From positions 248,001 through 312,000 of the forward strand of contig NZ_AULB01000008.1 in the NCBI RefSeq assembly GCF_000425065.1: a DNA stretch of 64,000 bases, read 5' to 3'. This stretch comes from Actinomadura rifamycini DSM 43936 (lineage in GTDB: Bacteria; Actinomycetota; Actinomycetes; Streptosporangiales; Streptosporangiaceae). The notes under the pieces were generated by a model, which had not been told where the DNA came from, ran no database searches, and saw only the letters and a list, made by a program, of their open reading frames with translations. Made by a program: the position numbers and the translations under genes. Positions 25,897 through 34,706 of this stretch are shown piece by piece; positions within the stretch are counted from its first letter, which is position 1, and every line of letters starts with the position of its first letter.

Positions 25897-27114
25897 GTGA
25901 CGATGGGCGGGACACCGGACGTCGAATGGCCCGCCGCACTGAACGTCCAGACTCTCCTGGAAGAGGGCTGGCGCCCGACGCCGTTCCGGCAATTCGTGCT
26001 GAAGATGCACAGCCGCTGCAACCTGGCGTGCGATTACTGCTACATGTACGAGATGGCGGACCAGGGCTGGCGGCGGCAGCCCCGCCGCATGTCCCGCACC
26101 ACGATCGACCAGGTCGCCGCCCGGATCGCCGAGCACGCGCGGCACAACGGCCTGCCCCGCGTCGACGTCATCCTGCACGGCGGCGAACCCCTGCTGGCCG
26201 GCGTGGACCAGCTCCGATACGCGCTCAAAAGCATTCATTCGGCAGCCGCTCCGGATGTTTCGGTCGGCTTCCACGTCCAGACGAATGGCGTCCTCCTCGA
26301 TTCGTCCTTCCTGGAACTGTTCGAGGGGCACGACGTGCACATCAGCGTGAGCCTCGACGGCGACGAGAAAGGCCACGACCGGCACCGGCTCCGCAAGAAC
26401 GGCGACGGCAGCCACCACGCCGTCACCCTCGGTCTGCAGCGGCTCACCGCCCCCGCCTACCGGCACCTCTTCAGCGGGCTGCTCTGCACGATCGACCTCG
26501 CCAACGATCCGCTGGACACCTACGAGGCCCTGCTCTCCCACGGCCCCCCGACGATGGACTTCCTGCTCCCCCACGGCAACTGGGAGGAGCCGCCCCCCGG
26601 CCTCCCCGCCGACGGCACCCCGTACGCCGACTGGCTCACCGCCGTCTTCGACCGCTGGTACCACGCCCCCGTCCGGGAGACCCGCGTCCGGCTGTTCTCC
26701 GAGATCATCCGGCTGCTGCTCGGCCGCCCCTCGCACAGCGAGTCCATCGGCCTCTCCCCCGTCGCGGTCGCCGTCGTCGAGACGGACGGGAGCATCGAAC
26801 AGGTCGACACGCTCAAGTCGGCGTACGAGGGCGCGGCCCGCACGTCCCTGCACACGCGGCGCGACCCGTTCGACGCGGCCCTCATGCTCCCCGCCATCGC
26901 CGCCCGCCAGATCGGCCGCCGCGCCCTCTCCGCCGAGTGCCGCGCCTGCCCCGTCCACCGCGTCTGCGGCGGCGGCCTCTACGCGCACCGCTACCGCTCC
27001 GGCACCGGCTTCGCGAACCCCTCCGTCTACAGCCGCGACCTCTTCCGGCTCATCACCCACATCCGGGACGTCGTCGCGCGCGACGTGGAAGACATCAAAC
27101 GGAGGGCCACATGA
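25897..27114 (+). CDS. fxsB: FxsB-type radical SAM/SPASM peptide maturase
   Basis: FxsB-family enzymes are radical SAM proteins that form three-residue cyclophane crosslinks in FxsA-type precursor peptides. The 405-residue protein has CNLACDYC (Cys41, 45, 48) for the SAM-binding cluster and the HGGEPLLAG, QTNGVLL and SVSLDGDE segments. The C-terminal SPASM-like region has CRACPVHRVCGGGLYAHRY (Cys348, 351, 357) and ends FANPSVYS. In the homologues I recall, the last motif ends in Cys; here it is Ser, so the auxiliary cluster may differ. GTG 25897 is preceded by GGGAG at 25883-25887; TTG 25888 is less likely. The stop overlaps the HExxH gene (ATGA). The likely substrates are the small peptides encoded at 31230 and 40142. 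Confidence 0.88.
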   Translation: MTMGGTPDVEWPAALNVQTLLEEGWRPTPFRQFVLKMHSRCNLACDYCYMYEMADQGWRRQPRRMSRTTIDQVAARIAEHARHNGLPRVDVILHGGEPLLAGVDQLRYALKSIHSAAAPDVSVGFHVQTNGVLLDSSFLELFEGHDVHISVSLDGDEKGHDRHRLRKNGDGSHHAVTLGLQRLTAPAYRHLFSGLLCTIDLANDPLDTYEALLSHGPPTMDFLLPHGNWEEPPPGLPADGTPYADWLTAVFDRWYHAPVRETRVRLFSEIIRLLLGRPSHSESIGLSPVAVAVVETDGSIEQVDTLKSAYEGAARTSLHTRRDPFDAALMLPAIAARQIGRRALSAECRACPVHRVCGGGLYAHRYRSGTGFANPSVYSRDLFRLITHIRDVVARDVEDIKRRAT

Positions 27115-28391
27115 TCCTCACCCGCCACGAGATCCCCGAGGAGATGTTCCTCGCCCTCGCCGCGGGAGGGGGCGGCGCCGAAGCCGTCGGCCTCCTCAAC
27201 CGGGCGCAGTACAGCAAGCGCCTCCTGCTCCTGCGCGGCATCCGGGACACCGGGCATCCGGGCGCGCTCGCCGCCTACGACCTGCTCGCCCGCATCCAGG
27301 AGGAGGACCCGCGGGCCGTCGAGGCCGTCCTGCGGTACCCGACCGTCGGCGAGTGGGCCCGCCGCACCCTCCTCGTCCTCACCGGACGGGAGGCGGGCAC
27401 CGCCGACCCGGAGGAGTTCGCCGCCCTCGCCGCGGCCGCCGCGGTCCGCGCCGGGCACCCCTGCGCGATCCACGTGCCCGACCGCGACGGCGCGATCGTC
27501 CTGCCGTCCCTGGGCCGCGCGCCGGTCCCCGGCGACCTCGTGCGCGTGGACGGCCGGGGCGCCGTGATCGGCACGGGCGCGGACACCCTGCGGATCCCGC
27601 CGGACCCGCACGAGGACGCCCCCGGCTGGCAGGCCGTCCGCCGCCTCCCCGGCGGCCTCCTCCTCGACGACCACGACCCCGACCGGATGCCCGGCGGCAC
27701 CGCCCTCCCCCGCCGCCTCACGCCCGCGGAACTCGACCACTGGCGGGAGACGCTCGTCCGGGCCCGGCGGATCCTGGATCTGCACCACCCGACCGTGGCC
27801 GCCGAGACCGCCGCGGCCCTCACCGTCCTCACCCCGCTGGTCGCCCCGGAGCACGGCCAGTCCAGCGCCACCCCGAAGCACGCGTTCGGCAACATCGGCC
27901 TGTCCACCCCGCCCGACCCGCTCTTCCTCGCCGTCACCCTCGCCCACGAGGTCCAGCACACCAAGCTCACCGGCCTGCTCGACGTCGTCCCGCTGACCCG
28001 CCCCGACGACGGCACCCGCTACTACGCGCCCTGGCGCACCGACCCCCGTCCGGTCCCCGGCCTGCTCCAGGGCGCGTACGCGCACCTCGGCATCGCCGGG
28101 TTCTGGCGCGTCCAGCGCCACCACGAGACCGGCGAGCCGGCGCTCCGCGCCCACGCCGATTTCGCCCGCTGGCGCGCCGCCACGGACCTGGTCCTGCGCA
28201 CCCTCGCCGCCACCGGCGACCTCACCCCCGACGGCGAGCGCTTCGTCGCCGGGATGGCCGAGACCCTCGCCCCCTGGCTGGACGAGCCCGTCCCGGCCGA
28301 CGCCCTGGCCCTCGGCCGCGACGCCGCCGACCGCCACCTGGCGGCCTGGCGCGCCGCCCACGGCGCCCCGCCGGCGCTGCAGGGCCTCTAG
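27111..28391 (+). CDS. HExxH-type putative peptide beta-hydroxylase
   Basis: This 426-residue protein belongs to the HEXXH-motif family that accompanies FxsB, annotated elsewhere as alpha-ketoglutarate-dependent peptide beta-hydroxylases. The metal motif HEVQH (His279, Glu280, His283) is followed by TKLTGLLD and by YYAPWRTDPRPVPGLLQGAYAH, the family's second conserved block. The N-terminal 200 residues are helical and Ala/Leu-rich. It is translationally coupled to fxsB with GGAGG at 27101-27105. The role is inferred: a second modification of the same precursor peptide. Its last four bases overlap the convergent NB-ARC/TPR gene at a CTAG shared by both stops. Confidence 0.82.
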   Translation: MILTRHEIPEEMFLALAAGGGGAEAVGLLNRAQYSKRLLLLRGIRDTGHPGALAAYDLLARIQEEDPRAVEAVLRYPTVGEWARRTLLVLTGREAGTADPEEFAALAAAAAVRAGHPCAIHVPDRDGAIVLPSLGRAPVPGDLVRVDGRGAVIGTGADTLRIPPDPHEDAPGWQAVRRLPGGLLLDDHDPDRMPGGTALPRRLTPAELDHWRETLVRARRILDLHHPTVAAETAAALTVLTPLVAPEHGQSSATPKHAFGNIGLSTPPDPLFLAVTLAHEVQHTKLTGLLDVVPLTRPDDGTRYYAPWRTDPRPVPGLLQGAYAHLGIAGFWRVQRHHETGEPALRAHADFARWRAATDLVLRTLAATGDLTPDGERFVAGMAETLAPWLDEPVPADALALGRDAADRHLAAWRAAHGAPPALQGL

Positions 28392-30919
28392 ATCGGCGGC
28401 GGGTCGAAGTCGAAGTCCAGGTGGCGGCGCTCCGCCGCCACGATCGCGTCCCGGTGCTCGAGCCCGAGCGTGTGGACGTAGGCGTCCATCGTCTCCTTGT
28501 ACAGCTTCGCCGCCTCGTCCCCCCGCCCGACCGCCTCCAGGTCGACCGACAGGTTCGCCCCGCACGCCAGCGTCATCGGGTGCCGCTCGCCCATCGTCCG
28601 CCGCAGCCGCCGCAGCGTGTCCTCGCCCAGCCGGCACGCGTCCTCGACCTCGCCCAGCTCCACCAGGTCGCTGGCCAGGTTCGCCGCGATCGTCAGCGCG
28701 TAGTGGTGGTCCTCCCCGAGCACGTTCCGCAGCCCGGCGACCGCCCGCTCGTTGAGCGTCCGGGCACCGGCGACGTCGCCGCGCACCCGCAGCAGGACCG
28801 CCAGGTTGCCCATCGCGCCGTAGTTGTAGGGGTGCTCGGGCCCGTACGCCCGCGGGTACCTGCGCACCGTGTCGGCCGCCAGCTCGTACGCGTCCGCCAC
28901 CTCCCCCATCGTCCGCTGGACGTTCGACAGGGCCATCGCCGCCGCGAGGGTGTCCGGGTGGTTCAACCCGTACAGCCGGACGAACTTCGCGTGCACGTCC
29001 AGGGACATCTCGAGCGCCGCCTCGAGGTTCTCCCCGAGCCGCCGGTAGGCGATGGCGAGGTCGGTCCCCGCACGCATCGTCCACGGGTGCTCCGCGGTCA
29101 GCTCGTTGACGCCGTAGGCGTACACGTCCTCACCGCTGTCGCACGCCTCCGCGTAGTCCCCGCACAGCCGCGCGGCCCGCGCCAGCCCGTTCCACGCGTT
29201 CAGGATGTTCGTCGAGGGGTCGACGTCCGAGATCCGGGTGAACCCGGCGTACGCCCGCCCGTGCAGCTCCTTGGCCCGCTCGTAGTCGCTGTTGAGCCCG
29301 TAGTCGAGCGCAAGGTTGTTGACCAACTGCAACGTGGCGAAATTGTGGGGGCCGAACACGCGTTCATAGAGTTCAAGCGACTCGAAATCGTACCTCTGAG
29401 CCGCCCTGAAATCACCGTTCGCCCGCAGGTTGGCTCCGATGCTGTTACGAAAGCGCAAAGAAAGTTCGTACTCGGAACCGGCGACTCGCTCGGCCTGCTC
29501 GAGGCCGATCTTGTCGATGTCATAGGCGGCGCCGAAGTCGCCGAGCGCGCGCAGCACGTTCGCGAAGTAGAACCTGAGCCGGAGGACTTGCGGATCCCCC
29601 TCGGGGGTGTCGGCGACCCACCGGTCGAGGAAAAGTTCGGCGACGCGGCGGCCTAGCGAATAGTCCCCGGAGTTGTAGAGATATTGCACGATCTTGATGG
29701 CGAAGTCGCGGACCTTCGGATCCTGGCTCTCGCTCACCTCGGCCGGAACGATGTGCCCGAGGAGTTCCGCGTAGCGCGGCCAGGTCGGCGGCGTGACCTC
29801 CAACGGCGCCGCCTCCACCAGCAGCCGGTGCACGTCGTCGCGGATGCGCTGCCGGACCGGCGCCGCGATCTCGTCGCGCAGCAGTGCCTGGATCAGGCGG
29901 TGCACCTGGATGGTGCGGCTCTTCGACTCGACGCGGGCGAGCGCGTAGCGGCCGAGCTCGCCCAGGGCGCGGGAGAGCCTGATCGGGTCTTTCAAGAGAC
30001 CGGCCAGCGGTTGCCCGATCCCTTCGGGCACCCGGGTGAAGACGTCCCGCGGGATGGGTTCGGGTCCGAAGAAGGCGCAGCAGCGCAGCAACTCCACGGC
30101 TTCGGGAAGCTTGTCGGCGAGGCTGTCCACGGACAGCTTCCAGGCCGCGGTCATGGAAACCGGGTACTCGGTGGGCTTGCCTTCGGCCAGCAGCTGGCTC
30201 GCGCGCTCCTTCAGGAGCCGGAGGTACTCCGTGACGGTCATGCCCGTCTCGGCCTGCAGTGCGCCCGCCTGCTCCAGGGCGAGCGGCAGATCGCCCAGTT
30301 CGTCCGCCAGCCGGTCGGCGTCGTTCCGGCTGACCGTGCGAGACACCCGCTTGCCGAGGAACTCGATGCTCTCCTCGCGCGTGAAGACCTCGACCGCGAC
30401 GGTCCTCGCGACGGTGTCCCAACGTGGATTGCGCGACGTGATGATGACGTGGCCGTCGCCCTGCGGCACGTAGTCGCGGAGGTCCTCGGGCTGGTCGGCG
30501 TTGTCGAAGATCAGCAGCCAGCGCGAGTACGGTTCGCCCCTGCGGAGGCAGTCCAGCACCGCGTTGGCCGCCTCCTCGACCCCCATCGTGCCGACGGGCG
30601 GCAGCCCGAGGTGGGGCGCCAGCGCGGCCAGGGTCGGGCGTACCAGGGAGGGCTGGTCCGAGGGGATCCACCAGACGACGTCGTAGTCGGTTTTGAAGCG
30701 GTGCGCGTACTCGACCGCCATCTGCGTCTTGCCGACACCGCCGTAGCCCTGGAGCGCGTGCGGCACGACGGCGGTGACCTGTCCGGAGATGCCGGCGCGC
30801 AGCCGGTTGAGCAGCTCTTCCCGGCCGGTGAAGTTTATGTTCCGCCCCGGCACCCTTCCCCACACCGTGGGCGTCGGGCCTGGAGTACGTCCGATCCTGG
30901 CGGACACCGGAAGCGACAT
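28388..30919 (-). CDS. FxSxx-COOH-system NB-ARC/TPR (STAND) protein
   Basis: This 843-residue STAND ATPase has a short N-terminal linker, an NB-ARC domain (about residues 20-300; Walker A GYGGVGKTQ at 59-67, WLLIFDNADQP as Walker B, VIITSRN sensor, LPLALEQAGA), a winged-helix/ARM-like region, and about ten TPR units of roughly 42 residues (about 430-830) with the Kinesin-light-chain-type H-P-x-T signature. STAND proteins act as ligand-gated switches, often in immunity or programmed death. ATG 30919 (SLPVSA) is chosen over 30955 because GAGGTGGGGG precedes it. It faces the fxsB pair convergently and the precursor gene divergently. I see no effector domain, so it may signal through partners. 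Confidence 0.88.
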   Translation of the reverse strand: MSLPVSARIGRTPGPTPTVWGRVPGRNINFTGREELLNRLRAGISGQVTAVVPHALQGYGGVGKTQMAVEYAHRFKTDYDVVWWIPSDQPSLVRPTLAALAPHLGLPPVGTMGVEEAANAVLDCLRRGEPYSRWLLIFDNADQPEDLRDYVPQGDGHVIITSRNPRWDTVARTVAVEVFTREESIEFLGKRVSRTVSRNDADRLADELGDLPLALEQAGALQAETGMTVTEYLRLLKERASQLLAEGKPTEYPVSMTAAWKLSVDSLADKLPEAVELLRCCAFFGPEPIPRDVFTRVPEGIGQPLAGLLKDPIRLSRALGELGRYALARVESKSRTIQVHRLIQALLRDEIAAPVRQRIRDDVHRLLVEAAPLEVTPPTWPRYAELLGHIVPAEVSESQDPKVRDFAIKIVQYLYNSGDYSLGRRVAELFLDRWVADTPEGDPQVLRLRFYFANVLRALGDFGAAYDIDKIGLEQAERVAGSEYELSLRFRNSIGANLRANGDFRAAQRYDFESLELYERVFGPHNFATLQLVNNLALDYGLNSDYERAKELHGRAYAGFTRISDVDPSTNILNAWNGLARAARLCGDYAEACDSGEDVYAYGVNELTAEHPWTMRAGTDLAIAYRRLGENLEAALEMSLDVHAKFVRLYGLNHPDTLAAAMALSNVQRTMGEVADAYELAADTVRRYPRAYGPEHPYNYGAMGNLAVLLRVRGDVAGARTLNERAVAGLRNVLGEDHHYALTIAANLASDLVELGEVEDACRLGEDTLRRLRRTMGERHPMTLACGANLSVDLEAVGRGDEAAKLYKETMDAYVHTLGLEHRDAIVAAERRHLDFDFDPPPI

Positions 30920-31229
30920 ACCCCCACCTCGCCTTATACACACCAAAGGGTTCAAGGACTTAGAGACCGTAATATCTCATCCTGGTGAGCCAGGGAACCG
31001 GTCATACGACACAGTGTGCCCACATGACGCAGGACGCTGCTTTTGGACGCCCGAATATCCTCGTTCCGTCCCAGCCGCAATAGACACTCAGCACTATGGC
31101 CACTTTGTGCCACATGACACGAAGATGGTTGTACATCCTTTTTGTGTCATGCTGGGGTTGTCCGTCCGAAGCATGTGCCGCCCATGCCGCACCGTGCCCA
31201 TCGCGCACGAAGGCTACCGAGGAGGACCC
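30920..31229. promoter_or_regulatory. divergent, relatively AT-rich control region between the TPR gene and fxsA1
   Basis: No gene is seen in these 310 bases. TGTGCC(C)ACATGAC occurs twice in direct orientation (31015-31028 and 31105-31118), and CATGACAC (31113-31120) forms an 8-bp inverted repeat with GTGTCATG (31144-31151). TATAAG on the minus strand (30938-30933) could be a -10 for the TPR gene. The base composition is visibly less GC-rich than the flanking housekeeping genes. These look like operator elements for a regulator that is not encoded nearby. Confidence 0.5.
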
Positions 31230-31433
31230 GTGGGCATCCACGACACCGCGGTCGACAGGCTACTGATCGATATCTCGGACCTCTCGCTCCGCCAGTTGAG
31301 AGATGCCGACCTCGAAGGCGGAGCGCTCGAGGAGGCCCTGCTCGAGCTCCTCGACCCGACCCTCGGCGAGGCCGCGGCGGCCGGCTTCGACAGTTTCGTG
31401 GAAACGGCGAAGCCCGCGGCGCTCCCCGGATAG
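31230..31433 (+). CDS. fxsA1: FxsA-like precursor peptide 1
   Basis: This 67-residue peptide starts at GTG 31230 after a strong GAGGAGGA. The leader LLIDISDLSLRQL is followed by an acidic helical part and an Ala-rich turn, then GFDSFVE and a nine-residue tail. FxsA-type substrates carry F-x-S near the C terminus; here F-D-S is present but not terminal. The second peptide in this window (40142, minus) has the same layout, including the first Gly, ten residues before LLID, and GFDAFVE. I infer that it is the substrate of the radical SAM protein at 25897, with Phe-Asp-Ser and possibly Phe-Val-Glu as crosslink sites. Confidence 0.78.
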   Translation: MGIHDTAVDRLLIDISDLSLRQLRDADLEGGALEEALLELLDPTLGEAAAAGFDSFVETAKPAALPG

Positions 31434-31785
31434 CGAAACGCGGACCCGCCCTACCTGGCATAACGACCGCTCGCCCCGACCCGCCCCCCGGAGGGCCGCA
31501 CACCCGGCCCACGCCAAAGCGGTCACCCATGGACACCCCGCTCCGGCACAGAGTCACCCGCGCCCGGGGCTGGGCATTGCCAAGTACGCCACATTTCTCC
31601 TGCCTGCGCGACTAGAGTCCTCATTAAGTCAGGTAGCATTTCCGCGCTGGTTACGGAGTGTCTTTGGTGTGCCCTTTTTGGGCGTTGTGCACTAGCCATC
31701 CGGTTCTTGTGACGGCCCGCCCGCCACGGCGCCGGGGCACCCGCCCAGCACGTCCGGCCGTGCACGAGCGCCGTCGGCGGCGGTC
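31434..31785. promoter_or_regulatory. non-coding region before the MFS gene
   Basis: These 352 bases hold no convincing gene. The second half is AT-richer and includes a small hairpin GCCC-TTTTT-GGGC (31671-31683). TTGGTG (31664-31669) and TGCACT (31688-31693) could be promoter elements with 18-base spacing, but support is weak. Whether the MFS-VMAP genes have their own promoter or share the fxsA1 transcript is open. Confidence 0.35.
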
Positions 31786-33288
31786 ATGAGCCTGCCGGAG
31801 AGCACGGTCGGCGAACAATGGGAGCCTCCACCCCAGCGGAAGACCAGAGCCCCTCTGCCGCGCAACTTCTCCCTGCTGTGGCTCGGTTCGGCGACCTCTC
31901 AACTCGGCAGCACGAACGCCGCCATCGCCTTCCCCCTGCTCGCCCTGGCCCTGACCCATGACCCGGTCTTCGCCGGCTGGGTGACCGCCGCGGGAACGTT
32001 CCCAAGCCTTTTGCTGTACCTCCCGGCCGGAATGGTCGTCGACCGTTTCGATCGCCGGAGGCTCATGGTCTTCTGCCAGATCGCCCGGTGCACCGTGGTG
32101 CTCAGCCTGGCCATCGGTATTCTCACCCTGGCCACACCGAAGATTCTCTTGATCAGTGCGGCGGCGTTGGACAGGATCCTCGCCTCCTTCTACAACCTCG
32201 CCGAGACCACTCTCGTCCGCCGTATCGTCCCGGAGAACGCGCTCCCCGAAGCCATGGCGAGGAACGAGGCGCGCAGCCACATCGCGCTCCTGCTCGGCCG
32301 CCCGCTCGGCGGGTTCCTCTATAACTGCCACAGATCACTGCCCTTCGTCATGGACGCGCTGTCGGCCCTGGCCTCGGTGGCCATGATTCTCAAGATCAAG
32401 CCGCATGACGCCCGGGCATCGCCCGTGACGGCGCAGGAGAATCCGGAGGCCGGGTTCTGGGAGTGCGTCCGCTTCCTGCTCAAAGACCCGTTCCTGCGGA
32501 TGGTGCTCAGCGTCTGCGCCGTGACGAACTTCGCCTTCCAGGTCATCTTCCTGATGCTCATCATCCAGGCTGAGAACCAGTACGACTCCGGCACGGTGAT
32601 CGGGCTGCTGTTCACGGCGTCCGGTCTCGGTGGAACGGTGGGCGCCGTGGCCGCACCGCGGCTGGTCCGCAAACGCCGACCGCTCAGAGCCATCTGTTTC
32701 TCGGTCTGGGGATGGGTACTGCCGGTCACCGCGGTGTGGGTCTTCGACCATCCGGTGGCGGGCTTCCTGGCCTGGGCCGTGATCAGCGTGGTCGGCGCGC
32801 ACGTCAACGTCGCGCTCACCGTGCACCAGGCACGGCACGTCCCCGATCAGATGCTGGCCCGCGTCGCCGGAGTGAACAACTTCGTCACCCGAAGCGCCGT
32901 TCCGCTGGGGGCGCTGTTCGCCGGCTATCTTCTGTCCAGCGTCGACGAGACCCGAAACGCCAGCCTTCTCGTCCTCTGTTTGACACTCTGCGTAGCCGTT
33001 TCGGTCAGCGTTTACGGGCTGCACCGGAGGAGGACCCAGGTACGGCGTCGCGCACGGTCAATGCTCATCCACCTCCGGACAGCTTGTGCCCCACAGCTTT
33101 CGCCGCCGCCCACGTACCATGACCCCACCGATGAAGGGCACCTGACCGAAGGGGTCCAAGGGGGCGTGGCTGGAAGTGAGATCGCCACTAGACCGTCAGA
33201 ACGTCAACCGGCTGGTCGAGGCACTGTGGCGCCTGGATGCCTTGCAAAGGCAGCGGATTCGCGATCAGTACCTCGCCCACCTGCGTAA
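31786..33288 (+). CDS. MFS transporter, possible exporter of the modified peptide
   Basis: This 500-residue protein has about 12 membrane helices (about residues 30-420) of the EntS/MFS_3-like group: NFSLLWLGSATSQLG at the start of TM1 and GMVVDRFDRRRLM as the loop-2 motif. After the last helix come an Arg-rich segment and roughly 80 residues of low-complexity tail, whose last 113 bases overlap the next gene. That tail is probably read-through after a lost stop rather than a functional domain. Position between the precursor and the VMAP genes suggests export of the modified peptide, but this is inference; no peptidase domain is present. Confidence 0.82.
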   Translation: MSLPESTVGEQWEPPPQRKTRAPLPRNFSLLWLGSATSQLGSTNAAIAFPLLALALTHDPVFAGWVTAAGTFPSLLLYLPAGMVVDRFDRRRLMVFCQIARCTVVLSLAIGILTLATPKILLISAAALDRILASFYNLAETTLVRRIVPENALPEAMARNEARSHIALLLGRPLGGFLYNCHRSLPFVMDALSALASVAMILKIKPHDARASPVTAQENPEAGFWECVRFLLKDPFLRMVLSVCAVTNFAFQVIFLMLIIQAENQYDSGTVIGLLFTASGLGGTVGAVAAPRLVRKRRPLRAICFSVWGWVLPVTAVWVFDHPVAGFLAWAVISVVGAHVNVALTVHQARHVPDQMLARVAGVNNFVTRSAVPLGALFAGYLLSSVDETRNASLLVLCLTLCVAVSVSVYGLHRRRTQVRRRARSMLIHLRTACAPQLSPPPTYHDPTDEGHLTEGVQGGVAGSEIATRPSERQPAGRGTVAPGCLAKAADSRSVPRPPA

Positions 33289-34654
33289 GGAACTCGGCGT
33301 CCCACTGCCCGTACGCAGGGACGAGCGAGACTTCTTCGATCTGCAGTGCCTTGTCGAAGGCTGCCTCGACCATCCCGGCGCGCTCCACGCTTTCCTGCGC
33401 GTCATCGAGCGTTTCCACTCGGGAAGCAGCACATTCGCCGAGGTCATGCGATTGGCCTCGGCCATGCTGCCGGAGCCGCTCCTCGAACCCGGAGAACGCC
33501 GGGCGCTGCACGAACTGGTCAAGGTGCTCCAGGATCGCAGTCCGGACGTGCTGCACCCCGGAACCGTCCGGGAATTGTTCTGGACGGTGGTGGATCCCGT
33601 CGGCTCCCTCGACATCGACCCCGGGGACATATGGCCGGTGCTGGATGATCTCGAGGACCGCACGGTCGACGCGGACGGCGTCCCGCGGCTGCTCGACTTC
33701 GTCGAGCGCCTCGCCTTCCGCACCGGCGAGCCGATGCGGAAGGCGCTGCGCCGCTGGACGGAGCAGGCGGCCGAACGCCTCGGCGTGGCGGACGTCGTCC
33801 TGCAGCGCCGCGAAACCCTGGCGGACGGCCCGGAGCCGCCCCGGATGTACCTGGTCATCGCGTTCCGCCCGGACGGGGTCTCCCCCGACAAGTACCTCGT
33901 GTCCGCGTGGCTGCAGTCGGACGACGGTCACGGGGTGACGCTCCGCTGCCAGGACGACCACCCGATACCGGTGGCGCAGTTGCCGGCCCTCGTGGTGGAG
34001 CTCCTCACCGAAGAGGAGCAGGTCGTGAACCGGCCCGCGCTGGCGGAGCTCGCCATCGAGTTCGTCCTGCCGCTGAACCTCCTCGGGACGGCATCGCTCG
34101 ACCAGCTGCGCATCACCGTGGACGGTCTGGAGCGGCGGCTCGGGATCGAGCACCCCGTCGTGGTACGGAGCCTGGACCGCATGATGAAACCGAACTACCA
34201 CCCCGCCTGGCGGCGGAAGTGGAAGTGGATGAGGGAACACCCACACGACGCCAAAGTGTGCTCGGTGACACAACCCGGCGAGTATCGCGGCGAAAGCCTG
34301 TACAACATGCTCTTGGCCAATTCCTCATTCGTCTGCCTCGCCCTGGCGTTCCCTCCGCGCACGGACGGCGCCGGAGCACCCGACGAACTCCGCATCGGAC
34401 TCCAGGCCGGGGCTCCCGTCATCGCATGGTGCCGGGACGGGCTGGCACCGGACATGTTCGCCGAGGGATTCCACGAACTGGTGTCCCGGGGCGTACCGGC
34501 CCTGCCGGACAGTGTGCTGGCCCTTCGCAGGGAGGCGGTCGCGGTCCGCGACCGCGATCCGGGTGCCGACCATCTGGGATTCCAACTGACACTGCTCTTC
34601 GACGACGCCGACAGATTCCCCGAACCACGCGGGCGGTTGCGGGCACCCGCCTGA
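33176..34654 (+). CDS. VMAP protein: N-terminal EAD2-like domain and VMAP-C
   Basis: This 492-residue protein is the VMAP (vWA-MoxR associated protein) component of a ternary conflict system. Residues about 6-105 look like an effector-associated domain 2: RLVEALWRLDALQRQRI, LVEGCLDHPGALHAFL, then AMLPEP. A middle region follows, and from about residue 250 a VMAP-C-type domain with EFVLPLNLLGTA, HPVVVRSLDRM, the Trp-rich WRRKWKWM and the terminal LTLLFDDADRFPEP. VMAP proteins are thought to link the MoxR-vWA switch to effectors through the EAD. The start GTG 33176 has a weak ribosome site and lies inside the MFS gene, so it is tentative. Confidence 0.78.
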   Translation: MRSPLDRQNVNRLVEALWRLDALQRQRIRDQYLAHLRKELGVPLPVRRDERDFFDLQCLVEGCLDHPGALHAFLRVIERFHSGSSTFAEVMRLASAMLPEPLLEPGERRALHELVKVLQDRSPDVLHPGTVRELFWTVVDPVGSLDIDPGDIWPVLDDLEDRTVDADGVPRLLDFVERLAFRTGEPMRKALRRWTEQAAERLGVADVVLQRRETLADGPEPPRMYLVIAFRPDGVSPDKYLVSAWLQSDDGHGVTLRCQDDHPIPVAQLPALVVELLTEEEQVVNRPALAELAIEFVLPLNLLGTASLDQLRITVDGLERRLGIEHPVVVRSLDRMMKPNYHPAWRRKWKWMREHPHDAKVCSVTQPGEYRGESLYNMLLANSSFVCLALAFPPRTDGAGAPDELRIGLQAGAPVIAWCRDGLAPDMFAEGFHELVSRGVPALPDSVLALRREAVAVRDRDPGADHLGFQLTLLFDDADRFPEPRGRLRAPA

Positions 34655-34706
34655 TCGGCGCCGGCCAGACCGATGACGAACCCACCCGATGACGAGGAGG
34701 TGCTCC

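Noticed and set aside
25926..28391. An 821-codon plus-strand frame covering fxsB out of frame and continuing as the HExxH protein
   Set aside because: The first part is out-of-frame Arg-rich sequence; the real gene starts at ATG 27111 with GGAGG and an ATGA overlap.
31002..31241. A 79-codon minus-strand frame in the fxsA1 control region
   Set aside because: No ribosome site or family resemblance; it covers the repeat elements and the start of fxsA1.
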